From NCBI GenBank assembly GCA_036677805.1, contig JAVBVS010000014.1, forward strand, positions 1 through 64,000: DNA of 64,000 nucleotides, given 5' to 3'. Numbering within the stretch: position 1 is the stretch's first letter; every line of letters begins with the position of its first letter. The position numbers and the translations under genes were made by a program. The notes below the pieces were generated by a model, which saw only the letters and a list, made by a program, of their open reading frames with translations, did not search any database and was not told the DNA's origin. Shown in pieces: positions 34,858 to 41,873 of this stretch. Source of the stretch: SIG78 sp036677805 (lineage in GTDB: Bacteria > Verrucomicrobiota > Lentisphaeria > Victivallales > Victivallaceae).

Positions 34858-35652
34858 TTACAGTTCTTCGCCGATTTCCCAGCGCAGGAAACGCTTGACC
34901 GTGAGGTTCGGCTTGAGCTTGGACAACGAGGTTTTGTCGTCCTTGATCCAGGGCTGAGCCACCAGGCAGACTTCGGTGAACCACTTGTTGATCTTGCCGA
35001 CGACGATCTTTTCGATCATGTTGGCAGGCTTGCCGGCCAGCTGGGCCGCGGCGATTTCCTTTTCGTGAGCAATGGTTTCGGCCGAAATCGCGCTGCTGTC
35101 GATATACGCCGGATTGAACGCGGCGATATGCATGCAGATGTCCTTCAGAAACTCTTCGTCGCTTTCGCCGGCGACTTCGACCATCACCCCGATGCGGCCC
35201 ATCATGTGGATGTAGGTCGCGATCTTATCGTTGGAGATCCAACGCGCGGCGCGGCGAATCTGCATGTTTTCGCCAATGGTGGCGACCATCGCGACCAGAC
35301 CGTCTTTTTCCGCGTCCTGAACCTTTTCCGAAACGCAGCCGTCGCCGGCGACTTCAATCGTCCGGGTCAGCACGCCGTCGAGATAGGTGTTGAACTTTTC
35401 GTTCTTGGCGACGAAGTCGGTTTCGCACAGCACTTCGATCATTGCGGCCTTGTTGCCGGAAACCAGACAGGCGATTTTGCCTTCCTTGGTCGCGCGGCCG
35501 GATTTCTTCTCCGCCTTGGCGATCCCGGCTTTGCGCAGGAAGTCGACGGCCTTTTCCATATCGCCGCCGGCTTCGGTCAGTGCACGTTTGCAATCCATCA
35601 TCCCGGCTCCGGTCACATCGCGGAGCTTTTTCACCACATCGGCAGTAATCAT
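34858..35652 (-). CDS. tsf: Elongation factor Ts
   Basis: EF-Ts recycles EF-Tu by exchanging GDP for GTP. The 264-residue product has the family N-terminus (ITADVVKKLRDVTGAGMMDCKRALTEAGGD, a UBA-like domain), the EF-Tu contact motif TDFVAKNEKF, and a full core ending in LTVKRFLRWEIGEEL. GGGAG precedes ATG 35652; the longer frame has no ribosome site. It follows rpsB by 33 bp in the usual rpsB-tsf order, with a terminator downstream. Confidence 0.98.
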   Translation of the reverse strand: MITADVVKKLRDVTGAGMMDCKRALTEAGGDMEKAVDFLRKAGIAKAEKKSGRATKEGKIACLVSGNKAAMIEVLCETDFVAKNEKFNTYLDGVLTRTIEVAGDGCVSEKVQDAEKDGLVAMVATIGENMQIRRAARWISNDKIATYIHMMGRIGVMVEVAGESDEEFLKDICMHIAAFNPAYIDSSAISAETIAHEKEIAAAQLAGKPANMIEKIVVGKINKWFTEVCLVAQPWIKDDKTSLSKLKPNLTVKRFLRWEIGEEL

Positions 35653-35685
35653 TTGATCTGTCTCCCAGTCTCGCAATCGTTCAAA

Positions 35686-36597
35686 CTACTCGGCGTCGCC
35701 CTTGGCGGCCACGTCTTCAGCCTTGGGGGCTTCGACCGGGGCGTCGGCCTTGGGACCCTTGCGCGGAGGACGCTTCCGATCATCGGCGGCGCCTTCCCTG
35801 CGGGGACGGGGGCGGCGGGCTTTCTGCGCGCCGTCTTCCTCATCGGTGGCGGATTCCGCCGCAATCTTATCGGCCGCGCCCTTGGCGGCGGCGGCTTCGA
35901 GCACCTGCTTGTTGTAGACTTCCTTGGCGGTCAGGATCGCATCGCGAAGCACGTCGGTGATGATCTGAAGCGACTTCACCGCGTCATCGTTGGCGACCAC
36001 CGGGTAATCGATCAGGTCGGGGTCGGCATTGGTGTCGACGATGGCGACGATCGGAATATTGAGCTTGGCGGCTTCGCGCACAGCGATGTCGTCGTGGCAG
36101 ACGTCGATCACCACCAGCGCGGCGGGCAGGCGCTTCATTTCGGCGATCCCGTCGAGATTGCGGTGCAGCTTTTCATTGTCGCGGGTGAGCATGGAAAGCT
36201 CTCTTTTCTTGAGCTTCTGCAATTCGCCGGATTCGACCATCTTGTCGATTTCGTACATCTTGGCGATGCTCTTGCGGATGGTCACGTTATTGGTCAGCGT
36301 GCCGCCCATCCAGCGTTCGGCGACATAAAACATCCCGGTCTGGGACGCGAGGTCGCGGATGATTTCCTGAGCCTGACGCTTGGTGCCGACGAAGAGCAGA
36401 TCGCCGCCCTTGGCCACCACGTTCGACAGGAAGTTGCAGGCATTGGCGATCTGCCGCATGGTTTTGGTCAAATCGATGATAGAAATGCCATTCTTCGCGC
36501 CATAGACATAATCCTTCATCTTGGGGTTCCAGCGCCGGGTCTGATGCCCAAAGTGACAGCCGGCTTCCATCAGGTCGTTGATCGTAATCTTCGCCAT
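35686..36597 (-). CDS. rpsB: 30S ribosomal protein S2
   Basis: S2 binds 16S rRNA late in 30S assembly and is needed for S1 docking. The sequence shows LMEAGCHFGHQTRRWNPKM, YVYGAKNGISIIDL, FVGTKRQAQEII, RWMGGTLTNN and PIVAIVDTNADPDLIDYPVVANDDA, all diagnostic. At 303 residues it is about 60-70 longer than E. coli S2. The extra C-terminal tail (from about residue 235) mixes acidic and Arg/Lys/Pro-rich stretches, likely disordered. AAGGA precedes the ATG at 36597. A strong promoter lies at 36726-36754, leaving a leader of about 120 bases. Confidence 0.98.
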   Translation of the reverse strand: MAKITINDLMEAGCHFGHQTRRWNPKMKDYVYGAKNGISIIDLTKTMRQIANACNFLSNVVAKGGDLLFVGTKRQAQEIIRDLASQTGMFYVAERWMGGTLTNNVTIRKSIAKMYEIDKMVESGELQKLKKRELSMLTRDNEKLHRNLDGIAEMKRLPAALVVIDVCHDDIAVREAAKLNIPIVAIVDTNADPDLIDYPVVANDDAVKSLQIITDVLRDAILTAKEVYNKQVLEAAAAKGAADKIAAESATDEEDGAQKARRPRPRREGAADDRKRPPRKGPKADAPVEAPKAEDVAAKGDAE

Positions 36598-36719
36598 TGT
36601 TCCGTTTCCTTCGCGTTTGCGGCGTCTTGGCTCCGCATCCGGCCGCGTTTTCGCGGTCCTTGTGCTGCGGCAGGCGCCCCGGGTTTGGGTGTAAAACTCA
36701 TTCCGGCATCAATAACCGG
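36598..36719 (-). promoter_or_regulatory. rpsB leader
   Basis: The predicted transcript has about 120 bases before the rpsB ATG. It includes a compact CCGCG-AAAA-CGCGG hairpin (36642-36655). Long structured leaders are often used for S2 autoregulation of rpsB-tsf in other bacteria; whether this one does is inference. Confidence 0.4.
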
Positions 36720-36725
36720 AACCAT

Positions 36726-36754
36726 ACTATACACCGTCGCCCCCCGCCCGGCAA
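36726..36754 (-). promoter_or_regulatory. Promoter of rpsB-tsf
   Basis: Minus strand: TTGCCG (36749-36754), 17-bp spacer rich in G, TATAGT (36726-36731). An A/T-rich stretch lies directly upstream (36755-36785), like an UP element, as expected for a ribosomal protein promoter. Confidence 0.8.
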
Positions 36755-36788
36755 CTTTTTTTCGCATTTTTCCACAAAAAAAGTGGAA

Positions 36789-36817
36789 TTTTCACGGTTT
36801 TCATATTATTGTATACA
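36789..36817 (+). promoter_or_regulatory. Promoter of the GntR-SBF transporter unit
   Basis: TTTTCA (36789-36794), 17-bp spacer, TATACA (36812-36817). The -10 box lies inside the dyad operator, so a bound regulator would block it. Confidence 0.55.
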
Positions 36818-36824
36818 GTATACA
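36810..36824. promoter_or_regulatory. GntR-type operator
   Basis: TGTATAC-A-GTATACA is a perfect 7-bp dyad around one base. It fits the TnGTnnnACnA-like sites of FadR/GntR-FCD regulators. It covers the -10 of the gene at 36849, which points to autoregulation. Confidence 0.65.
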
Positions 36825-36848
36825 TAAAACACGAACGAGGTTGATGCC

Positions 36849-37505
36849 ATGGCCCTGCAAAAAATTTCCCTGGTCGAGCAGGCCCGCACCGAGCTGCTGC
36901 GCCGGATCGTAACCGGCCTGTTGCCCGCCGGCACTCGTCTGACTGAAGAAAGTCTGTGCGCCGAATTCGCCATCAGCCGCACCCCGGTGCGCGACGCGCT
37001 GTCGCGGCTCGAAACGGACGGATTGATCGAACGGTTGCCCACGCGCGGTTATCAGGTCTGTCTGCTTGACCTGGCGGCGATCGACGAATTGCTCGTCTGC
37101 CGGATGAAGATCGAACTCATGATTCTGCGCGAAAATTACGCCGGTCTCGCCATCGCCGGACTGCGGGAGTTGCGCGCGGAACTGGCCGCCGCCGATCCCG
37201 ACGCGGCCGATGCGCTGGAAACCGCGCGCACCGTCGACGACCGGCTCCACCGTTTGGTCGGTGATGCCGCCGACAACCGCTTCCTGCGGGAATTCCACGC
37301 CCGACTGCTGTGCCGTCGACTGCCCTACCGCGATTTCCGCAATTCCCCCGGCGCACTGTCCCCGGCGGAACTGCGGCGGGAACGGCTGGCGTTGCTCGAT
37401 GCATTGCTTTCCGGCGATTCGGAGCGGGCTTGCCGGGCGTTGGCGGAGCACCTCGAAGCCGGCCGCCGCGATGTGCTGGCCGCAATGCGGCAAATTCCTC
37501 AATAA
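36849..37505 (+). CDS. GntR family regulator, FadR/FCD subfamily
   Basis: The 218-residue regulator has an N-terminal winged helix (EQARTELLRRIVTGLLPAGTRLTEESLCAEFAISRTPVRDALSRLETDGLIERLPTRGYQV), a textbook GntR DNA-binding domain. A shorter all-helical FCD domain (about residues 75-210) follows and probably binds a carboxylated metabolite. The usual FCD metal-binding His residues are only partly evident: DDRLHRLVGDAADNRFL is one candidate stretch. A dyad operator lies over its promoter. The SBF transporter gene follows 41 bp later, so the transported organic anion may be the effector; that link is inference. Confidence 0.9.
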   Translation: MALQKISLVEQARTELLRRIVTGLLPAGTRLTEESLCAEFAISRTPVRDALSRLETDGLIERLPTRGYQVCLLDLAAIDELLVCRMKIELMILRENYAGLAIAGLRELRAELAAADPDAADALETARTVDDRLHRLVGDAADNRFLREFHARLLCRRLPYRDFRNSPGALSPAELRRERLALLDALLSGDSERACRALAEHLEAGRRDVLAAMRQIPQ

Positions 37506-37546
37506 ACGACCCGAACCATAAAAATAAGAAAGACGACGGTCGGTTC

Positions 37547-38473
37547 ATGTTCAAAAAACTGTTTCTTCCGGTCGGCATGTGCCTGACCGTGATGCTGGCG
37601 ATTGCGACTCCGACTCCGGGATTGTGGCTCAAGGATGCGATCGGCACCCAATCCATGATCATGGCGATCTTCCTGATCAGCGGCATGCAGGCCGATTTCC
37701 GGGAGCTGCAATTCGGCCGGCGTTTCTTCGGAGGACTGCTTCTCGGCGGATTTTTCTCGCTGGTCGTGCTCGCTTTTATGGGCTGGGGAATATTGTTTGC
37801 GACCCCGCTCGACCCCATGCTTCTGGCCGGACTGCTGGTGATGCTGGCCGCGCCGCCGACGTTAAGTTCGGGTATCGTGATGACGGTGCAGTCGCTGGGC
37901 AATATGATGCTGGCAGTGGCCATCACGGTGCTGTTCAATCTCGGCGCGATCCTCACCTTGCCGGCAGTGCTGAGCTTCCTGCTCAGCGAAGCGGCGGCCG
38001 ATGGCGTCGATGCCTGGCAGATGTTCCGCTCGCTGATCGTGCTGGTACTGATTCCGTTGTTCATCGGTTATACGGCGCGACGCTATCTGCTGCGGCGAAA
38101 ATGGCACAGAATTCTCGACTACATTCCGCTACTGGCGACGCTCGGCCTGATCGGGGTCTTCTTCTCGGCGGCGCGCACCACCATTCTGGAGCTGCCGTTA
38201 GGCATGATCGGACTGGTGCTGCTGCTGTGCGGCATCTTTCATCTGGTGGCAATGGCGGGCTTGTGGGGCATCGGACGTCTGGTGAGAATGGACGCGGGCG
38301 AATGCAAGGCCATGATCTTCTGCGGCGCCAGCAAATCAGCCACCATGGCGCTGGCGATGGTCGCCATCGCCGATCTGGGAACGACGGCGGCGGTGGTGCC
38401 CTGCCTGCTGTTTTACGCCTTGCAGATGCTGATGGACTCGCTGCTTTCCAACTCCGCCCGGCGCTTCCGATAA
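37547..38473 (+). CDS. Bile acid:sodium symporter (SBF/BASS) family transporter
   Basis: The 308-residue membrane protein has nine to ten hydrophobic helices. It shows the SBF pattern LISGMQADFRELQF, a helix break LLVMLAAPPTLSSGIVMTVQSLGNM (crossover region with polar residues), and FCGASKSATMALAM in the second repeat. Members carry bile acids or other organic anions with sodium. The Lys of ASKSAT and PPTLSSG mark the substrate crossing region. No strong ribosome site is seen before ATG 37547. It is co-oriented with the GntR gene. A hairpin terminator overlaps its 3' side. Its natural substrate is unknown. Confidence 0.9.
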   Translation: MFKKLFLPVGMCLTVMLAIATPTPGLWLKDAIGTQSMIMAIFLISGMQADFRELQFGRRFFGGLLLGGFFSLVVLAFMGWGILFATPLDPMLLAGLLVMLAAPPTLSSGIVMTVQSLGNMMLAVAITVLFNLGAILTLPAVLSFLLSEAAADGVDAWQMFRSLIVLVLIPLFIGYTARRYLLRRKWHRILDYIPLLATLGLIGVFFSAARTTILELPLGMIGLVLLLCGIFHLVAMAGLWGIGRLVRMDAGECKAMIFCGASKSATMALAMVAIADLGTTAAVVPCLLFYALQMLMDSLLSNSARRFR

Positions 38474-38496
38474 CCAGCGACGGCCAACTGACGACA

Positions 38497-38520
38497 AAGT
38501 GACGGGATGCCCCGTCACTT
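38497..38520 (+). terminator. Hairpin between the SBF gene and the AraC gene
   Basis: AAGTGACGGG (38497-38506), loop ATGC, CCCGTCACTT (38511-38520): a perfect 10-bp stem 23 bases after the SBF stop. No T tract follows. It overlaps the stop end of the convergent AraC gene. Confidence 0.55.
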
Positions 38521-39387
38521 CTCGCGCGGATGTCCCTCCATGCGGAAGCCTTCGGGCGAACACCCTGCGGCCTTGCGGAAAACTTTACAGAAGTAGCCGG
38601 CGTCATTGTAGCCGCAGTTGGCCGCGATCTCCTTGACCGACAACACCGTCGACTGCAGCTGCCGCATCGCCAGACGCATTCGGAGCGCGGTCACGAATTC
38701 GCCCGGCGTCCGCCCGTCGGCCTGGCGGAACTTGCGAATGAAGTGCCAATGACTGCACCCGGCATGGCGCGCGAGTTCTCCGACGGCGATCGGTCGGGTG
38801 ATATTGCGGACGCAATAGTCGTGAACCCGGTGCACCAGTTCGTCCGATGCGGCGCGTTCCGATTGATCGGGCTCCGCCAGCAGCGCCATCACAAACTCAT
38901 AGGCCAGCGCGCTGGCCCGATAGCGGTCGCCGGGCGCGCCGGCGCGGCCCCACTCCAGCAGCCGGTGCGCCATCATGACCGCGGAATGATCCGGCGCAAA
39001 CGGCGACACCGCGCCGCGCCGCCGCCGCAATTCGACCATCAGCCGCATCAGTTCCGAACCGTTCACGCTGACGTAGATGAATTCCCACTCCGGCGAATCC
39101 ACGGGCAGTTCATAACAGTGGTCCTCCGGCACCAGCCCCAGCAAAGCCGTGCCGGGCTCCACCGTCATGACCTGATTGCCCAGCCGCATCGCACCGCGCC
39201 CGGCCAGGGTGTACTGCCAGATCGCCAGCTCCCGCGAACCCCGGTGCAGGCCATGCCAGCGGTAGCTGTGATCGGTCACCTTCTCATGGCCGCAATTGAT
39301 CAGCATGGCATGGAGCCGCTCGGTGCGTTCGGGAAAGAGCGGCATAAAACTGTCGAACCCGCCAAAATCCATATTTTTCCCATCCAT
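38515..39387 (-). CDS. AraC family regulator (GH4-linked)
   Basis: The 290-residue regulator has an N-terminal cupin-like sugar-binding half (YRWHGLHRGSRELAIWQYTLAGRGAMRLGNQ; ELPVDSPEWEFIYVSVNG). The C-terminal AraC double helix-turn-helix follows: AVGELARHAGCSHWHFIRKFRQADGRTPGEFVTALRMRLA then LSVKEIAANCGYNDAGYFCKVFRKAAGCSPEGFR. It is divergent from the GH4 gene, with a 178-bp gap between them, so it likely controls that enzyme in answer to a sugar. Two close starts, ATG 39387 and ATG 39372, are both possible. Confidence 0.92.
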   Translation of the reverse strand: MDGKNMDFGGFDSFMPLFPERTERLHAMLINCGHEKVTDHSYRWHGLHRGSRELAIWQYTLAGRGAMRLGNQVMTVEPGTALLGLVPEDHCYELPVDSPEWEFIYVSVNGSELMRLMVELRRRRGAVSPFAPDHSAVMMAHRLLEWGRAGAPGDRYRASALAYEFVMALLAEPDQSERAASDELVHRVHDYCVRNITRPIAVGELARHAGCSHWHFIRKFRQADGRTPGEFVTALRMRLAMRQLQSTVLSVKEIAANCGYNDAGYFCKVFRKAAGCSPEGFRMEGHPREK

Positions 39388-39478
39388 TTCCCGTCATATC
39401 GTCATAACATAGCATAAATTAACGAATTTATCCATTGAAAAATAGCAATTTTTTACCATTCAAAGCAATTTTTTGGGA

Positions 39479-39507
39479 TTTACCGAAGGCCCGGAACGGT
39501 GTATGGT
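39479..39507 (+). promoter_or_regulatory. Possible promoter of the GH4 gene
   Basis: TTTACC (39479-39484), 17-bp spacer, TATGGT (39502-39507). The -35 is weak, as often seen at AraC-activated promoters. TTTTACCATTCAAAGC just upstream could be part of an activator site. Confidence 0.45.
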
Positions 39508-39565
39508 AAAGACAGGAAATCATTCAGTCGAATTGAAAATCGCCAATATCAAAGGAATCTCGATC

Positions 39566-40918
39566 ATGACCAGAATCACCTTTATGGGAGCCGGCAGCAC
39601 GGTTTTCGCCCGCAGCATCATCGGCGACTGCATGTGCCGCGAATCGCTGCGCGACGCGCATTTCGCCCTCTATGACATCGACGGCGACCGCCTCAGAGAG
39701 TCGCAGGCCATTCTTTCGGCCATGAACGAACAGTTCAATCAAAGCCGCGCCGTCATCTCCGCCCACCTCGGCGTCGCTCAACGCCGGGACGCGCTGCGCG
39801 GGGCCGATTTCGTGGTCAACGCCATTCAGGTCGGCGGTTATGAACCGGCCACGGTGGCCGACTTCGAAATTCCTAAAAAATACGGCCTGCGCCAGACCAT
39901 CGCCGACACGTTGGGCATCGGCGGCATTTTCCGCGGACTGCGCACCATTCCGGTCATGCTCGACTTCGCCCGCGACATCGAAGCGGTCGCGCCCGACGCC
40001 TGGCTGCTCAACTACAGCAACCCGATGGCGATGCTGACCGGCGCGATGCTCCGCGGCAGCACGGTCAAAACCGTGGGTCTCTGCCATTCGGTTCAGGTCT
40101 GCGCGCAGTCGCTGCTGGCGGCGCTGGAGCTGGATCACAGCGCAGAACGGTTGAAGAAACTGCGCTGCAACATCGCCGGAATCAACCACATGGCCTGGCT
40201 GCTTTCGATCACCGAAAACGGCCGCGACCTCTATCCGGAACTCAAAGCGCTGGCGGCGGAAAAGCTGGCCCGGTGGCGGCAGGCATCCGAGGCGTCCGAC
40301 AAGTCAAGCAACATGATCCGGCTCGAACTGATGCTGCGCTTCGGTTATTATGTGACCGAATCGAGCGAACACAACGCCGAATACACCCCGTTCTGGATCA
40401 AGCACCGCTACCCCGGATTGATCGCGGAGTGGAACATCCCGCTCGACGAATATCCGCGCCGCTGCGTGAACCAGATTGCCGCCTGGCGCAAGGAATACCA
40501 GTCCTTGCGCGACAATCCGCTTCAGGAACACAAGCTCTCCTGCGAGTACGGTTCGGCAATCATGGACTCGATCCTGACCGACACGCCCCGCCAGATCGGC
40601 GGCAACGTGCTCAACGCCGGATTGATCGACAATCTGCCCGCCGACGCGGTGGTGGAAATTCCCTGCCTGGTCGACGGCAACGGCATCCGGGGCGCCCGGG
40701 TCGGCCGCCTGCCGACCCAGTGCGCCGCGCTGAACATGACCAACATCAACGTCCAGCTGCTGACCATCGAAGCCGCGCTTACCCGCCGCCGCGACCTGAT
40801 TTATCAGGCCGCGCTGCTCGACCCGCACACGGCGGCGGAGCTGTCGATCGACGACATCGTGAACATGTGCGACGAGTTGATCGCGGCGCATGGCGCCTTG
40901 CTGCCCGCCTATTGTTAG
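39566..40918 (+). CDS. GH4 family alpha-galactosidase-like glycosidase
   Basis: The 450-residue enzyme is a family 4 glycosidase, which uses NAD+ and a divalent metal in an oxidation-elimination mechanism. The NAD loop is FMGAGSTVF (G8-x-G10). C173/H174 (GLCHSVQ) and H208 (GINHMAW) are the expected metal-site residues. QVGGYEPATVADFEIPKKYGLRQTIADTLG and NYSNPMAML are typical of MelA-like alpha-galactosidases. Alpha-glucosidases and alpha-glucuronidases share the family, so specificity is not certain. AAAGGA precedes ATG 39566; the longer frame begins upstream of the likely promoter -10. Divergent from one AraC gene, convergent with another. Confidence 0.9.
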   Translation: MTRITFMGAGSTVFARSIIGDCMCRESLRDAHFALYDIDGDRLRESQAILSAMNEQFNQSRAVISAHLGVAQRRDALRGADFVVNAIQVGGYEPATVADFEIPKKYGLRQTIADTLGIGGIFRGLRTIPVMLDFARDIEAVAPDAWLLNYSNPMAMLTGAMLRGSTVKTVGLCHSVQVCAQSLLAALELDHSAERLKKLRCNIAGINHMAWLLSITENGRDLYPELKALAAEKLARWRQASEASDKSSNMIRLELMLRFGYYVTESSEHNAEYTPFWIKHRYPGLIAEWNIPLDEYPRRCVNQIAAWRKEYQSLRDNPLQEHKLSCEYGSAIMDSILTDTPRQIGGNVLNAGLIDNLPADAVVEIPCLVDGNGIRGARVGRLPTQCAALNMTNINVQLLTIEAALTRRRDLIYQAALLDPHTAAELSIDDIVNMCDELIAAHGALLPAYC

Positions 40919-40928
40919 GCCTGGCCTG

Positions 40929-40956
40929 CCGGCGGCGCGAGTCCTCGCGCCGCCGG
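40929..40956. terminator. Bidirectional hairpin between GH4 and AraC/PocR genes
   Basis: CCGGCGGCGCGAG (40929-40941) and CTCGCGCCGCCGG (40944-40956) form a perfect 13-bp inverted repeat between convergent stops at 40918 and 40992. No T run follows on either strand, so it may stop transcription only partly or protect 3' ends. Confidence 0.5.
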
Positions 40957-40991
40957 GAGAAATTCAGGAGATTGAGGCATTTTTCCACCCG

Positions 40992-41852
40992 TCACCGGAC
41001 GGCGGCATCGCCGTCGCGATAGGCGCTGGGGGAGCAACCGCGGTATTTGCGGTACAGCCGCGAAAAGTAGAAGCGGTCGGCGAAACCCGAGCGCTGGGCG
41101 ATTTCGGCGATGGAAAGTTCAGGGTTGGCCCGGAGCAGCTTCTCGGCGTAACGCAAGCGTTTTTCGATCAGCATATTCTTGAACGAAACGCCGTAGCGGG
41201 CCTTGATCTTGTGCGACAGCGACGAGACGCTCTGGCCCGCGTGGCGCGCCGCCTCGGCGATGGTCACGGGTTCGGCCAGATGTTTTTCCAGATAGCGCTC
41301 GACCCGCTCGAAGAGCCGGTCGCCGGAAAGCGCCACCAGTTCCCGCGCCGTGATATAATCGACCAGCATCTGGAACAGTCCGAGCAGATTGGCAAGCTCT
41401 TCCGGCGGAATTTCGGGCAAAGCCAGAAATTCCGCCTTTACCTTTTCATGCAGTTCCGGCGGAACCGCCTGCAGCACCGCCGCCGGAATCCGGTCCGAAT
41501 CGCGGAACTGCCCGAGCATCACGAAGCCCGCCACCGCGCCGTCGACCAGCACCGGCGCGATCGCCTCCTTCAAGCCGGCGTGACAGGTGTAGCAGCGCAG
41601 ATTGCCTTTTTCGGCGCAGGCGGAAAGTTCACGCCGGTCCAGCTCCAGACAGCGCTCAAGGCCGAACACCTTCTCCTGCATCAGCCGGCAATAACCGGAA
41701 TTGCCGCTGCCGCGGCTGCGACGCAGCAATTCATGGCGCGACGAAAAAAAAATGGTCTGCATCTTCATCACGCCCGCAAAATTGTCGAGCAGCTGCTGCA
41801 CCTCGTCGCGCAGCAGCAGTTCCAGCGTCACGTTGCGATTGGCATCCGCCAT
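40992..41852 (-). CDS. AraC family regulator with PocR sensory domain
   Basis: The 286-residue regulator carries an N-terminal PocR-like ligand domain (about residues 10-165). Cys residues sit in patterns typical of it: GYCRLMQ, LERCLELDR, and RCYTCHAGLKEAIAPVLVDGAVAGFVMLGQF. The C-terminal AraC DNA-binding part is EPVTIAEAARHAGQSVSSLSHKIKARYGVSFKNMLIEKRL and LSIAEIAQRSGFADRFYFSRLYRKYRGCSPSAYR. PocR domains may sense small hydrocarbons or sugar derivatives. It follows the GH20 gene by 21 bp in the same direction, so the hexosaminidase product may be its signal. Confidence 0.9.
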   Translation of the reverse strand: MADANRNVTLELLLRDEVQQLLDNFAGVMKMQTIFFSSRHELLRRSRGSGNSGYCRLMQEKVFGLERCLELDRRELSACAEKGNLRCYTCHAGLKEAIAPVLVDGAVAGFVMLGQFRDSDRIPAAVLQAVPPELHEKVKAEFLALPEIPPEELANLLGLFQMLVDYITARELVALSGDRLFERVERYLEKHLAEPVTIAEAARHAGQSVSSLSHKIKARYGVSFKNMLIEKRLRYAEKLLRANPELSIAEIAQRSGFADRFYFSRLYRKYRGCSPSAYRDGDAAVR

Positions 41853-41873
41853 GGACCGTCCTTCAGCCGATTG

